This document shows, one piece after another, positions 54,830 to 64,000 of a DNA stretch of 64,000 nucleotides. This DNA is from Halocynthiibacter sp. SDUM655004 (GTDB taxonomy: Bacteria; Pseudomonadota; Alphaproteobacteria; Rhodobacterales; Rhodobacteraceae): contig NZ_JAPDUG010000001.1 of assembly GCF_026015885.1 (NCBI RefSeq), forward strand, positions 1,178,001-1,242,000, given 5' to 3'. Position 1 is the first letter of the stretch; the number at the start of each line of letters is the position of its first letter. The notes under the pieces were generated by a model. The model was not told where the DNA came from. It ran no database searches and was given only the letters and a program-made list of their open reading frames with translations. The position numbers and the translations under genes were made by a program.

Positions 54830-54985
54830 AGTCAAAGCTAGAATGATTCCATAAATATCGCCTCAAGCAATTGATACAGGTCGCGTCATTTTGTAACGTA
54901 GCTTGTGAACAAGTTCTTCCGTAGGAAGAGCAGAAACCGAAGAATGCACACGCGCGTGTGTTCACTAGGCAGTTTGGAGAGCGCC

Positions 54986-56209
54986 TTGGACTATAAAGCA
55001 AAGATCGACCTCGCGTTGAACAATCTGCACGAAGAAGGGCGCTACCGCACATTCATCGACATTGAACGCAAGAACGGCGCGTTTCCGCATGCTGTCTGGA
55101 CCCGTCCGGATGGGCAGGAGCAGAATATTACCGTGTGGTGCGGCAATGATTACCTCGGCATGGGGCAGCATCCGGTTGTTCTTGAGGCGATGCATGAAGC
55201 GATTGACGCAACGGGCGCGGGCTCCGGCGGCACACGCAACATCTCTGGCACAACGGTGTACCACAAACGCCTTGAGGCCGAGCTTGCCGATCTTCACCAG
55301 AAAGAAGGCGCGCTCCTGTTCACCAGCGCCTATATCGCCAATGACGCGACGCTTTCGACGCTGCCAAAGCTCTTCCCTGGTCTGATTATCTATTCCGATG
55401 CGCTCAACCATGCGTCGATGATCGAGGGCGTGCGCCGCAACGGTGGCGCGAAACGGATTTTCCGTCACAATGACGTTGAACATCTGCGTGAGTTGCTTGA
55501 AGCGGATCCGTCTGATGCGCCGAAACTGATTGCGTTTGAATCGGTTTATTCGATGGACGGTGACTTTGGCCCGATCGAGCAAATCCTTGATCTTGCCGAT
55601 GAATTCAATGCGCTTACCTATATCGACGAAGTGCATGCCGTGGGTATGTATGGTCCACGCGGCGCCGGTGTTGCCGAGCGCGACGGGTTGATGGGCCGTA
55701 TCGACATCATCAACGGCACGCTTGCCAAAGCATACGGAGTCATGGGCGGGTATATCGCTGCGGACGCCAAGCTCTGTGACGCGATCCGCTCCTATGCACC
55801 CGGTTTCATCTTTACTACTTCGCTCGCACCGACGATTGCGGCGGGGGCGGCGGCCTCGGTTCGGCATCTGAAAACCGATCAGGCCCTGCGCGAGGCGCAC
55901 CAGACACAGGCGCGCATCCTCAAGACCCGCCTCAAGGGGCTTGGCCTGCCGATTATTGATCACGGCAGCCACATTGTTCCTGTGCACGTGGGCAACCCTG
56001 TGAAATGCAAGATGATCTCGGATCGTCTGCTGGAAGATCACGGGATCTATGTGCAGCCAATCAATTTCCCAACCGTTCCACGCGGCACAGAGCGGCTCCG
56101 CTTTACGCCGTCGCCCGTTCACGGACCGCGTGAAATGGATGCACTTGTGCATGGTTTGGACGATCTTTGGTCACATTGTGCGCTTAATCGTGCCGAACTC
56201 GCTGGTTAA
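54986..56209 (+). CDS. hemA: 5-Aminolevulinate synthase
   Basis: Condenses glycine and succinyl-CoA, first step of haem synthesis by the Shemin route. 407 residues from a TTG start at 54986 ([28 protein letters not shown]), preceded by GGAGA; upstream ATG-like extensions from 54905 are not homologous to known HemA. Motifs: [31 protein letters not shown], and PLP lysine 248 in NGTLAKAYG. Length and lysine position agree with Rhodobacter HemA. An FNR-type box lies upstream. Confidence 0.96.
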   Translation: MDYKAKIDLALNNLHEEGRYRTFIDIERKNGAFPHAVWTRPDGQEQNITVWCGNDYLGMGQHPVVLEAMHEAIDATGAGSGGTRNISGTTVYHKRLEAELADLHQKEGALLFTSAYIANDATLSTLPKLFPGLIIYSDALNHASMIEGVRRNGGAKRIFRHNDVEHLRELLEADPSDAPKLIAFESVYSMDGDFGPIEQILDLADEFNALTYIDEVHAVGMYGPRGAGVAERDGLMGRIDIINGTLAKAYGVMGGYIAADAKLCDAIRSYAPGFIFTTSLAPTIAAGAAASVRHLKTDQALREAHQTQARILKTRLKGLGLPIIDHGSHIVPVHVGNPVKCKMISDRLLEDHGIYVQPINFPTVPRGTERLRFTPSPVHGPREMDALVHGLDDLWSHCALNRAELAG

Positions 56210-56342
56210 CATCATCTTTGGTGCAGAATCGTTTGCACTATGTTAGAGTTGTCCTAAGAAGCTGGCTAAGTCAGGGTCACAGGCGAATCGACCCGATTTT
56301 GAACCAGCTATTGGGGGCAATAGTGAAACTCGGGGCAGTGCT

Positions 56343-57509
56343 ATGATTAGGCGCATTATATCTCCGCAACCAGTCGAGGACGAAGGACCGCAAGGTTTTG
56401 ACTCCTATGAAATTCGCTTGGGCGATATCATGCGGGGTGAGCGGGCGACCATGGGCAAAAGCCTATTGGATGTTCAGCGCGAGCTTAAAGTCAAAGCCAC
56501 CTACATTGCCGCCATCGAAAACGCCGATCCTCACGCCTTTGAAACTGCCGGTTTTATCGCTGGTTACGTTCGCTCTTATGCGCGCTATCTGGGCATGGAT
56601 CCAGATGAGACTTATCGCCAGTTTTGCACCGAATCCAACTTCGAGAATGTGCATGGCATGGCCGCTGGCAGCAAAGCCACTGCCAAACCAGAACGCAGCC
56701 GAAAAACAACCTCAGACAAGCGTGATCCGTTTATTGAGCCGAATGTAAGTTTCGTGCCGCGCGGTGAGGCGCTGTTGTCGAAGGTACAGCCAAGCGCGAT
56801 TGGCTCTGTTGCCGTATTGCTCGCTTTGATCGCGGGTGTCGGCTACGGCGGCTACACTGTTTTGCAACAAATCCAGCGCGTGCAATTTGCCCCAGTGGCC
56901 GACGCGAGCGGATTTGATGACCTCGCAACAAGCACAGAATTTGCGGCTGATGTCCTTCCACAAGAGACGGGGGGCATTTCGGCCGAGGCGCTGGATCGTC
57001 TCTATCGCCCCGAAGCTCTTGAAGTTCCCGTTCTCGTGGCGCGCGATGGACCGATTGCAACGATCGACCCTTTCGCCGGATACGAACGCCCGTCTACGCA
57101 AGTTGCAGAAGCCGTCGCCACATCCCTCGAAGAGCCGATGTCTGATGTGCAGGTTGTGGCCAGTGCCGCACCAGAGCTGAAAGTCTTTGCTGTGCGCCCT
57201 GCGTGGGTTCGGATCAGCGCTGCGGACGGCACTGTCATTTTCGAGAAAATTCTTGATGCCGGCGAAGAGTTCGTCGTGCCACAGACCGAAGAAGCTCCAA
57301 CTTTGCGGGCCGGTAATTCGGGCGCCGTCTATTTTGGCGTAAACGGTGAAACCTATGGCCCAGCTGGCGACCCAGGACAGGTTGTGTCCGAGGTGGCGCT
57401 GTCTGATGCGGCCCTGAGCGAAAGCTACACAGTCGCCGATCTCACCAAAGACACCGACCTTGCCGCTCATATGGCGGTCGTCGCGCAGGCGGATTTGCCC
57501 GAAGAATAG
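56343..57509 (+). CDS. RodZ-like helix-turn-helix membrane protein
   Basis: A 388-residue cell-shape protein. N-terminal HTH_25 domain (LGDIMRGERATMGKSLLDVQRELKVKATYIAAIENADPHAFE, residues about 25-90), a linker, one transmembrane helix (SAIGSVAVLLALIAGVGYGGYTVL, near 145-165), an Ala/Pro/Glu-rich periplasmic stretch, and a C-terminal DUF4115 beta domain (FAVRPAWVRISAADGTVIFEKIL...GNSGAVYFGVNGETYG). RodZ ties MreB to the membrane in rods. Upstream of ispG, as in many alphaproteobacteria, here with ridA between. Confidence 0.9.
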   Translation: MIRRIISPQPVEDEGPQGFDSYEIRLGDIMRGERATMGKSLLDVQRELKVKATYIAAIENADPHAFETAGFIAGYVRSYARYLGMDPDETYRQFCTESNFENVHGMAAGSKATAKPERSRKTTSDKRDPFIEPNVSFVPRGEALLSKVQPSAIGSVAVLLALIAGVGYGGYTVLQQIQRVQFAPVADASGFDDLATSTEFAADVLPQETGGISAEALDRLYRPEALEVPVLVARDGPIATIDPFAGYERPSTQVAEAVATSLEEPMSDVQVVASAAPELKVFAVRPAWVRISAADGTVIFEKILDAGEEFVVPQTEEAPTLRAGNSGAVYFGVNGETYGPAGDPGQVVSEVALSDAALSESYTVADLTKDTDLAAHMAVVAQADLPEE

Positions 57510-57534
57510 ACGGCAAAAGTTAGCTATCTCTTGC

Positions 57535-57563
57535 AAGGCGCTGTGTTTCACGGCGCCTTTTTT
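57535..57563 (+). terminator. Terminator after the RodZ-like gene
   Basis: AAGGCGCTGTG (57535-57545), triloop TTT, CACGGCGCCTT (57549-57559) with one G-T pair, then TTTT. Confidence 0.82.
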
Positions 57564-57635
57564 GCATTTAGCAAGCGGTCGTGGGTGAGAGGTGTGCTAG
57601 GCTGTTTTCTTTCAAAGCAATGAGAGGATGGCCGA

Positions 57636-58031
57636 ATGCCAGCTGAACGCAAATTGATTTCGAATGGCAATCCCATGGAAAAGATCGTCGGGTTTAGCCG
57701 CGCGGTTCGGGTTGGCCCTTTTATTGCGGTGGGTGGCACGGCCCCAGTTGACAGCGATGGGAAAACTGTTGGCGTTGGGGATGTACGCGCCCAGACCAAG
57801 CAATGCTTTGAAATCATCAAAGCCGCGCTCGAAGACGCGGGATCTGGATTGTCTGACATCGTGCGCACCCGCGTTATTTTGACTGACATCGACAATTGGA
57901 AAGAGGCGATTGAAGCGCGGAAGGAATATTGTCTCGACGCGCGGCCCGTTGATACCATCATGGCCATCAACAGGTTCGTTAATCCCGAATGGTTGGTTGA
58001 GATCGAAGTCGACGCCTATGTTCAAAGCTAG
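57636..58031 (+). CDS. RidA family protein (enamine/imine deaminase-like)
   Basis: A 131-residue trimeric protein of the YjgF/YER057c/UK114 family. It starts MPAERKLISNGNPMEKIVGFSRAVRVGPFIAVGGTAPVDSDGK and contains RTRVILTDIDNWKEAIEARKEYC. The arginine in DIVRTRVILTD corresponds to the catalytic Arg of RidA. GAGAGGATGG precedes the start. Canonical RidA degrades reactive 2-aminoacrylate; subgroup unknown. Confidence 0.9.
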   Translation: MPAERKLISNGNPMEKIVGFSRAVRVGPFIAVGGTAPVDSDGKTVGVGDVRAQTKQCFEIIKAALEDAGSGLSDIVRTRVILTDIDNWKEAIEARKEYCLDARPVDTIMAINRFVNPEWLVEIEVDAYVQS

Positions 58032-58166
58032 GGGTAGGCGGCGAGAGGCTTTGATCAGGTGAAGGAAGAGAAGTTAGCCGAAGCCAGCCTCTCTTGAAAT
58101 CCATGTTGCCCCCGCGCCCATGAAACCCTATCTATCCCTCAACGGACCTTACTTCGGAGAGACCGG

Positions 58167-59297
58167 ATGTCGCTCAATCACATCAGACCTTGGCGTAATA
58201 TTCACCGGCGCAAGTCGCGCCAGATTATGGTGGGGAATGTCGCCGTCGGAGGCGATGCGCCGATTTCGGTCCAGACCATGACCAACACGCTGACGACAGA
58301 CGCCAGCGCTACGATCAAACAGGTTCTGGCCTGTGCGGATGCGGGCGCGGATATTGTTCGGGTTTCGACACCGGATGCGGAAAGTACCCGCGCGCTCAAG
58401 GAAATTGTGGCGGAAAGCCCCGTGCCGATCGTGGCCGACATTCACTTCCACTACAAACGCGCGATTGAGGCTGCCGAAGCAGGGGCGGCTTGCTTGCGGA
58501 TCAATCCGGGCAATATCGGGGACGCAAAACGCGTGCGCGAAGTGGTGCAGGCGGCAAAAGACCACGGCTGCTCAATTCGTATCGGTGTGAATGCGGGGAG
58601 CCTTGAGAAGCACCTGCTTGATAAATACGCCGAACCATGCCCCGAGGCGATGGTGGAAAGCGGTCTTGATCATATCAAACTGCTACAGGACAACGATTTT
58701 CACGAGTTCAAAATCTCGGTCAAAGCCAGCGATGTGTTCCTGTCTGCGGCGGCCTATCAGGCGCTGGCAGAGGAAACAGACGCGCCGATCCACCTTGGCA
58801 TCACCGAGGCGGGCGGGCTTATGGCGGGGACGATCAAATCGTCCATCGGCCTTGGCAATCTCCTGTGGATGGGGATTGGTGACACAATGCGCGTGAGCCT
58901 TTCGGCGGATCCCGTCGAAGAGGTTAAGGTTGGGTATGAAATCCTGAAATCACTCGGGCTGCGCCATCGCGGCGTAACGATCATTTCCTGCCCATCCTGC
59001 GCGCGGCAAGGGTTTGACGTGATCAAAACCGTTGAGAAGCTTGAGGACCGTCTGGCGCATATTTCCACCAGCTTGAGCTTGTCGATCATCGGCTGTGTGG
59101 TTAACGGGCCGGGCGAAGCGCTGATGACGGATGTGGGCTTTACCGGCGGCGGAGCCGGAAGCGGAATGGTCTATCTTGCAGGCAAACAGAGCCACAAGAT
59201 GAGCAACGATCAGATGATCGACCACATCGTCGAGCAGGTCGAAGCCAAAGCCGCCGCAATCGAGGCCGAGAAGGCCGCGAGCGAAGCCGCAGAATAG
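58167..59297 (+). CDS. ispG: 4-Hydroxy-3-methylbut-2-en-1-yl diphosphate synthase
   Basis: Iron-sulfur enzyme of the MEP isoprenoid pathway (GcpE). 376 residues: TIM barrel starting [40 protein letters not shown] and [30 protein letters not shown], then the C-terminal 4Fe-4S domain with [12 protein letters not shown] and [12 protein letters not shown] holding three cysteine ligands and the conserved Glu. GGAGAG precedes the start. Confidence 0.97.
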   Translation: MSLNHIRPWRNIHRRKSRQIMVGNVAVGGDAPISVQTMTNTLTTDASATIKQVLACADAGADIVRVSTPDAESTRALKEIVAESPVPIVADIHFHYKRAIEAAEAGAACLRINPGNIGDAKRVREVVQAAKDHGCSIRIGVNAGSLEKHLLDKYAEPCPEAMVESGLDHIKLLQDNDFHEFKISVKASDVFLSAAAYQALAEETDAPIHLGITEAGGLMAGTIKSSIGLGNLLWMGIGDTMRVSLSADPVEEVKVGYEILKSLGLRHRGVTIISCPSCARQGFDVIKTVEKLEDRLAHISTSLSLSIIGCVVNGPGEALMTDVGFTGGGAGSGMVYLAGKQSHKMSNDQMIDHIVEQVEAKAAAIEAEKAASEAAE

Positions 59298-59303
59298 CTT
59301 ATC

Positions 59304-60662
59304 CTAACGTTTGCGTCCCTTTCTCGGGGCGTTTTTCGCAATAAAGACGATGTCTTGCGCCTTGCGTGATCCAGCGGAGCCGCCAGGTAGCTGGCCAAGC
59401 GCGCGGTTCGCGTGGAGGGCCGCGTCGTCAAACCGCCCGAGCAGCGCATAGCGTTCTGCTGTTACCAAAGACGCCATCCCGTTGTTGCCGTTCTTGGCGT
59501 AGGCCACGGCCAGATCACGGAGCATGCGCGGGTCATTGGCATCGCGTCCTGCAGCTTTGACAAGCACGTCCAGCGCTTTTTTGTTGCTGTCGCGCGTGTC
59601 GAGCGCCAAGAGCGAGCGGCCATATCCAGCGAGGATCAGCGCATTGCGCGGCGCGAGAGATACGGCCTTGGCATAGGCATTGGTTGCGGCGCTGTATTGG
59701 CGGGATTCATAGAGAATTTGGGCGCGCAGTTCCTGGTAATAGGGGTCATTCGGGCGCATGGCGACAACCGCATTAATCGCGGCTGCAGCTTTGTCTCCTT
59801 GGGCAAGGCGGTGATATCCGATGGCGCGGCGCAATTGTGCCAGTTCCGAAGTGTCGCCGTTTTTGGCCTTGCGCAGAACGGATTTTGGATTGCGCACAAA
59901 GGCTTCAAGTTTGATTTTCGCGCGGGTGAACCAATAGTCCGCTTCTGCCTGTGGTTTGGTCTTACCTTCATAGGCGGCGGCAAACCCTTTGGCCGCGCGC
60001 AAGCGGTCACGGCTGAGCGGGTGGCTACGGGCATAGGCATCTTGACGGTTGAGCGCGAGGCTCTCTTGCCCTGCGAAAATATCCAGCACATCAATAATGC
60101 CGTTCGGGTCAATGCCCGCGCGCGCCATATAGCGGAAGCTGGCTTGGTCGGCGCTGGCTTCTTCGGCGCGGGTATGACCAAGCAGACCCCGCCGCGCAGA
60201 GCCCGCCGTTCCCGCCGCAACCGCAAGCCCAACATCCCCACGACCAGAAGCCGCGGCCGCAGCAGCACCGAGCAGCAGGCCAAGCTTTGCAAGGCTACTT
60301 GCGCCGCCAGCGTTCACGGCGCGGCGGGTGATATGGCCGTTGGCAATATGGGCGGCTTCATGGGCAATCACGCCTTGAAGTTCGGCGGCGCGCTTCATTT
60401 TGAGGATCATGCCCGTGTGAATAAAAATGTGGCGCCGATCAATCACAAAGGCGTTCATCGAGGAATCATTGATCATGATGATCTTGACGTGCCCTGGATT
60501 GAGCCCCGCCGCGCTGAGTACCGGTTCGGCCAGTTTGCCAAGGGCGTGTTCGATATCGGGATCGCGGATAATCCCCTGTGCAAACAGGGTTTGCGGCACC
60601 AGCAAGAGCCAGCACAGCACGAGAATTGCGCGTCGAAACGGGGATTGCCTGCGTGTCTGCAT
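59304..60662 (-). CDS. M48 family metalloprotease with TPR repeats (BepA-like)
   Basis: A 452-residue periplasmic protease. Signal peptide (LVLCWLLLVPQTLFAQG), then the M48 domain with zinc motif HEAAH (residues 101-105) and the downstream glutamate in HTRAEEASADQASFRYM; the C-terminal half has TPR-like helices (AIGYHRLAQGDKAAAAINAVVAMRPND, YSAATNAYAKAVSLAPRNALIL). This architecture is that of BepA/YfgC, which controls outer-membrane protein and LPS assembly. AAAGGTCA lies before the start. Confidence 0.94.
   Translation of the reverse strand: MQTRRQSPFRRAILVLCWLLLVPQTLFAQGIIRDPDIEHALGKLAEPVLSAAGLNPGHVKIIMINDSSMNAFVIDRRHIFIHTGMILKMKRAAELQGVIAHEAAHIANGHITRRAVNAGGASSLAKLGLLLGAAAAAASGRGDVGLAVAAGTAGSARRGLLGHTRAEEASADQASFRYMARAGIDPNGIIDVLDIFAGQESLALNRQDAYARSHPLSRDRLRAAKGFAAAYEGKTKPQAEADYWFTRAKIKLEAFVRNPKSVLRKAKNGDTSELAQLRRAIGYHRLAQGDKAAAAINAVVAMRPNDPYYQELRAQILYESRQYSAATNAYAKAVSLAPRNALILAGYGRSLLALDTRDSNKKALDVLVKAAGRDANDPRMLRDLAVAYAKNGNNGMASLVTAERYALLGRFDDAALHANRALGQLPGGSAGSRKAQDIVFIAKNAPRKGRKR
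59311..59337 (+). terminator. Terminator of ispG overlapping the end of the M48 gene
   Basis: CGTCCC pairs with GGGGCG around TTTCTC (one G-T pair), followed by TTTTT. The hairpin lies within the last codons (KGRKR) of the convergent protease gene. Confidence 0.55.
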
Positions 60663-60720
60663 TGACCTTTTCTTTCTCTACTGGGACAAAGCCCTAGGTT
60701 GGGAGCATAGGAAAGATTTG

Positions 60721-61887
60721 ATGCAGGTTTCAAGGCGTTCACAGGTTGATCCCTTTATTGTTATGGATGTGATGGAAGCCGCCGCCAAGGCAGAGGCCAG
60801 CGGGCGGCATATCATCCATATGGAAGTCGGCCAGCCCAGCACGCCTGCGCCTGTCGGTGCGCGCGCGGCATTGGCGTCCGCGATGGAAGAGGGGGCGCTT
60901 GGCTATACGGTCGCGCTTGGCCTGCCGGAATTGCGACGTGGCATCGCGGACCTGTACCAACGCTGGTACGGGCTGACGATTTCGCCAGAGCGGATTGTGG
61001 TGACGGCGGGGTCTTCGGCGGCTTTTCTTTTGGCGTTTACGGCGCTGTTTGATGCGAAGGACCGCGTGGGCCTCGGCTTGCCGGGCTATCCGTCGTACCG
61101 CCAGATCTTGCGCGCGCTGAGCCTGCAAGATGTGGGGATCGAAACCGCAGCCGCAAATCGGTTTCAGCCGGTGCCGAGCGATCTTGAAGGACAGAACCTT
61201 GATGGTTTGATCGTCGCCAGCCCCGCCAACCCGAGCGGAACAATGCTCTCGCGTGACGCGCTGGCCGATTTGATCCAAGCCTGCGACGCCAATGGCACGA
61301 AGTTCATTTCCGACGAGATTTACCACGGCATTCAATACGAAGGCCGCGCGATTTCAGCGCTTGAGATTTCCGATGATGTCTATGTCATCAATTCCTTCTC
61401 CAAGTATTTCTCGATGACAGGATGGCGCATCGGCTGGATGGTGGTCCCCGAAGATCATGTGCGCACAGTCGAGCGATTGGCGCAGAACATGTTCATCTGT
61501 GCGCCTCATGCCGCACAGGTCGCGGCTCTTGGCGCGCTGTCTTGCGAGGCGGAAACAGAGGCAAATCTTGAAGTTTATAAGGCCAATCGCGCTCTGATGC
61601 TTGAAGAGCTGCCAAAGGCCGGATTTACCCGCATCGCACCGCCTGATGGAGCGTTTTATATTTACGCGGATGTATCAGAGTATACCGACGACAGCCTCGC
61701 ATTCGCTTCTGAAATCCTTGACGAAGCAGGCGTTGCGGTGACACCGGGCCTTGATTTTGATGCCGGGCGCGGTGGGCAGTGGCTCCGCTTTTCCTATGCG
61801 CGGTCCACGGCAGATATGGCCGAAGGGATCAAGCGGCTTGCGGCTTATATGGCAAAACGCTTCCCCGATCACGAGGTCGGCGCATGA
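60721..61887 (+). CDS. Class I/II PLP-dependent aminotransferase
   Basis: A 388-residue aminotransferase of the AspC/AlaA-like fold-type I family. ATG at 60721 has AGGAAAG upstream. Motifs: HIIHMEVGQPSTPAPVGARAAL, YTVALGLPELRRGIADLY, GLPGYPSYRQIL, VASPANPSGTMLSRDAL, SDEIYHGIQYE and the PLP lysine in INSFSKYFSMTGWRIGWMV. Substrate is not clear from sequence. Overlaps the amidase gene by ATGA. Confidence 0.92.
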   Translation: MQVSRRSQVDPFIVMDVMEAAAKAEASGRHIIHMEVGQPSTPAPVGARAALASAMEEGALGYTVALGLPELRRGIADLYQRWYGLTISPERIVVTAGSSAAFLLAFTALFDAKDRVGLGLPGYPSYRQILRALSLQDVGIETAAANRFQPVPSDLEGQNLDGLIVASPANPSGTMLSRDALADLIQACDANGTKFISDEIYHGIQYEGRAISALEISDDVYVINSFSKYFSMTGWRIGWMVVPEDHVRTVERLAQNMFICAPHAAQVAALGALSCEAETEANLEVYKANRALMLEELPKAGFTRIAPPDGAFYIYADVSEYTDDSLAFASEILDEAGVAVTPGLDFDAGRGGQWLRFSYARSTADMAEGIKRLAAYMAKRFPDHEVGA

Positions 61888-63119
61888 GGCGATTTGCAGG
61901 GGTTATCGTTGCGCTTTGGGCGTCTTTCGCCGCAACAGCGGGCAGTGCACAGGATTTTAACGCGCTCGCCACGGTCGAGCCCGAAACCGCAAGAGTGACG
62001 GACACTGGCGCGGGGCTTTCGGTTTCGTTGACCCTAAGCCAGCCGGTGCCTTATCGGGTGTTCACTCTCGCGGACCCAATGCGCCTCGTGGTGGATTTCA
62101 ACGAGGTGGATTGGCGCGGCATTGATGCGGATACGGTGATCACAGGAAATAACGCAGAGGCCGTGCGGCTTGGCGCGTTCAAGGCTGGCTGGTCACGGAT
62201 GGTGGTTGATTTGGCGGCACCCTTTGTAGTGGATGAAGCCGGAATGACCATCGGCGACAACCGCGAGAGTCGATTTATTGTTGCGCTTGTTCCTGCGAGC
62301 GAGGAGGCGTTTCGCGCGGCATCTGGCGCGCCCGAAGGGGCGACCTACACGCGCAAAGGTGTTGAAGGGCTGAACGCGCCAGTGCGGCGGCAAACGGGCG
62401 AACGTGATCTGATTATTGTGCTTGATCCCGGACACGGAGGCATTGATCCGGGGGCAGAGGCCGGAACCAAAGACGCGCCTGTGCGGGAATCTGATCTGAT
62501 GTTGCTTTTTGCGCGCGAGCTTAAGGAAATGCTGCTGCGCGATGGTGGCTATCAGGTTGTACTGACGCGTGAAGACGATGTGTTTGTGCCGTTGGAAACG
62601 CGGGTCACTGTTGCGCGGGCGGCCAAGGCGGATGTATTCATTTCGATCCACGCGGACGCGCTTGCCGAGGGGCGGGCAACGGGGGCGACGATCTATACCC
62701 TGTCGGAAAAAGCCAGTGACTTGGCCTCGCAGAAGCTCGCCGAACGCCACGACCGCGCAGACCTTCTGGCGGGTGTTGATCTGTCGGATCAAGGCGATGA
62801 CATTGCCACAGTTCTGATGGACCTTGCCCGAATGGAAACAGCGCCGCGTTCAGATAGTCTTGCGGATGAACTTGTGATCTCGTTGAAGGACGAACTCGGA
62901 AAAATGTATAAAAAACCGCGACTTGAAGCGGGTTTCTCAGTTCTGAAGGCGCCGGATATTCCATCGGTTCTGGTCGAGCTTGGCTTTCTGTCAAATCCGA
63001 ACGACCTTGCCGATATTCAAACTCCCGAATGGCGCGAAAAAGCGCAGCGCGGCATACTCGCGGCGCTCAATGCATGGCGGGTGAAGGATGCGGCGCAGGC
63101 GCAACTGCTGCGCCAGTAA
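61884..63119 (+). CDS. amiC: N-acetylmuramoyl-L-alanine amidase (AmiC type)
   Basis: Periplasmic zinc amidase that splits septal peptidoglycan. 411 residues: signal peptide (MRRFAGVIVALWASFAATAGSAQD), an AMIN domain (about residues 30-135), a linker, and the Amidase_3 domain with IIVLDPGHGGIDPGAEAG, FISIHADAL and VLVELGFLSNPND, which together supply the zinc ligands and catalytic Glu. The start overlaps the aminotransferase stop by four bases. The next rightward gene, a PBP1A-like one, fits a cell-wall locus. Confidence 0.96.
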   Translation: MRRFAGVIVALWASFAATAGSAQDFNALATVEPETARVTDTGAGLSVSLTLSQPVPYRVFTLADPMRLVVDFNEVDWRGIDADTVITGNNAEAVRLGAFKAGWSRMVVDLAAPFVVDEAGMTIGDNRESRFIVALVPASEEAFRAASGAPEGATYTRKGVEGLNAPVRRQTGERDLIIVLDPGHGGIDPGAEAGTKDAPVRESDLMLLFARELKEMLLRDGGYQVVLTREDDVFVPLETRVTVARAAKADVFISIHADALAEGRATGATIYTLSEKASDLASQKLAERHDRADLLAGVDLSDQGDDIATVLMDLARMETAPRSDSLADELVISLKDELGKMYKKPRLEAGFSVLKAPDIPSVLVELGFLSNPNDLADIQTPEWREKAQRGILAALNAWRVKDAAQAQLLRQ

Positions 63120-63138
63120 CCAGATTGGGCGGTGGCGC

Positions 63139-63738
63139 TTAACCTTTGCGCCGCCGTGCCAACCATACCGAATGCCCCGCGCAATCAGGGTCTTCGGGAA
63201 CGAAATCAACAACGTCAAACCCAGCTTCGTCAAAGAGCTTATGATAGTCTTCGGGATTGAGGGACGCATGATAAATTGGTGCGCCTTCGACTTCGCCGAT
63301 TGCTTCGCCGGCACTTGGGCCAGTGGTAACCAAAAGCGGCGCGCCGGGCGCGGCATGTGCGGCAAAGACAGGGAACATAGCGCGCTGGTCTTCAACGCTA
63401 AGATGAAAGAAACTGTTCCACGCGATGAGCCCATCAAATTCTTTTCCAAGGTCCAGCCCGCGCATATCGGCGTGGTGGACGGTCGCACCCGGAACATTCT
63501 CTGCAAAGAGTGCCACCATGCTCGCGGCGCCATCAACACCGGTGACCTCGCGGTTCCGTTCACGGATATAGCGGGCAATTGGCAAGCCGCCGCCGCAGCC
63601 AATATCAAGGATGTCGCGTCCCGGCGCATGGGCCAGAAAGCGATCCAGCCAGCGGCGCTCAAACAGGGTTTTGTTGCGCCGTGCGGCATAGGCAGGGCCG
63701 TGGGTTTCGTAGGTATCTAGAATATCTTCTGGTCGCAT
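63139..63738 (-). CDS. Class I SAM-dependent methyltransferase
   Basis: A 199-residue methyltransferase. Motif I DILDIGCGGGLPIARYI, motif II EVTGVDGAASMVALF, and motif IV DGLIAWNSFFHLSVEDQRAM are clear; substrate unknown. ATG at 63736-63738 (MRPEDILDTYETHGPAYAARR) is the family-like start; the frame is open to 63987 but that part is not conserved-looking. Convergent with amiC. Confidence 0.9.
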   Translation of the reverse strand: MRPEDILDTYETHGPAYAARRNKTLFERRWLDRFLAHAPGRDILDIGCGGGLPIARYIRERNREVTGVDGAASMVALFAENVPGATVHHADMRGLDLGKEFDGLIAWNSFFHLSVEDQRAMFPVFAAHAAPGAPLLVTTGPSAGEAIGEVEGAPIYHASLNPEDYHKLFDEAGFDVVDFVPEDPDCAGHSVWLARRRKG

Positions 63739-63878
63739 AGGTCTAGGTGACCTGTTTCCACCGGCCGTGCAAGCGCCAATATCCGAGGTGGCGGCAATCT
63801 GCCGAAAGGCTTTTGACCCTCCTGCACTGGGTATATATAGAGAAGTGTAATTCTTTTGGGGGCCAGCAGTGCTACGGG

Positions 63879-64000
63879 CTATTCTAAACTTTTTCGGCGG
63901 TATCTTTACCTTCCTTGTGCTTGGGATCGTTATGGCCGGTCTGACGATCGGGGGCATCTTTTGGATGTTCTCTCGAGACCTGCCCAATACAGAGACTTTG
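63879..64000 (+). CDS. Penicillin-binding protein 1A, N-terminal fragment (cut by window edge)
   Basis: GTG at 63879 opens a frame to the window end, reading MLRAILNFFGGIFTFLVLG followed by IVMAGLTIGGIFWMFSRDLPNTETL: short cytoplasmic stretch, a transmembrane anchor, and the DLPN(T/S)ETL signature that precedes the transglycosylase domain of class A PBPs. GGGG lies shortly upstream. Gene order amiC-mrcA is common in alphaproteobacteria. Confidence 0.85.

Larger units (their letters stand above)
54607..54985. other. Divergent intergenic region dipeptidase / hemA
   Basis: No gene is visible here. It carries the two motifs listed separately and must include promoters for both flanking genes. 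Confidence 0.5.

Noticed and set aside
59412-60665. 417-residue plus-strand open frame
   Set aside because: Antisense to the M48 protease, whose HEAAH motif and TPR repeats are clear on the other strand.

Overview
The window comes from an alphaproteobacterium of the order Rhodobacterales, most likely a marine roseobacter. The evidence is the complete RcGTA-type gene transfer agent (GTA) cluster, the pyruvate dehydrogenase E1-beta with its own N-terminal lipoyl domain, the class I fructose-bisphosphate aldolase, the Shemin-type hemA and the neighbourhood of other genes typical of the group. No insertion sequence, CRISPR array or rRNA gene is visible. One tRNA gene (Leu, UAG) is present.

Layout. 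1-1.2 kb: glnB-glnA nitrogen operon, cut at the left edge. 1.6-8.3 kb: NAD(P)HX repair enzyme, tRNA-Leu, DUF805 and secreted hypotheticals, trigger factor, an arsR-SRPBCC-DUF1761 operon with two visible operators, and marC. 8.4-9.8 kb: rpsF-rpsR-rplI with a clear sigma70-type promoter and a hairpin-forming leader. 10-18.4 kb: fabD-fabG, about 2.9 kb of extra genes, acpP-fabF-mltG. 18.7-33.9 kb: GTA genes g1 to g15 in canonical order, followed by a DUF2793 gene and a small conserved gene. 34-43.9 kb: cysE, a membrane protein, pdhA-VOC-pdhB-pdhC, ftsB, fba, pgk and two tandem cyclophilins. 44-54.6 kb: DUF3179 protein, tyrS, anmK, a predicted outer-membrane barrel, eno, a Fur/Mur regulator, DUF1697, a small secreted protein, an L,D-transpeptidase, an SDR and an M20 dipeptidase. 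55-64 kb: hemA with an FNR-type box, a RodZ-like protein, RidA, ispG, an M48 protease, an aminotransferase, an AmiC-type amidase, a methyltransferase and the first codons of a PBP1A-like gene.

How it fits together. The GTA cluster should encode a small tailed particle that packages host DNA. It has its own packaging motor, portal, protease, capsid, tail tube, tape measure, baseplate hub, cell-wall peptidase and large receptor-contact protein; regulators and lysis genes must lie elsewhere. Much of the rest is central metabolism (lower glycolysis, pyruvate dehydrogenase, fatty acid, haem and isoprenoid synthesis) and envelope growth. The most informative signals outside the genes are a long-range inverted repeat between the GTA capsid and adaptor genes, a GTA terminase gene without a clear ATG start, a perfect palindrome upstream of pdhA, matching LacI-type operator candidates upstream of fba and eno, paired ArsR operators, and a hairpin duplicated on both sides of an orphan gene inside the fab cluster. 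I did not find a wholly new multi-gene system; the GTA is known, but some of its non-coding parts look undescribed to me.
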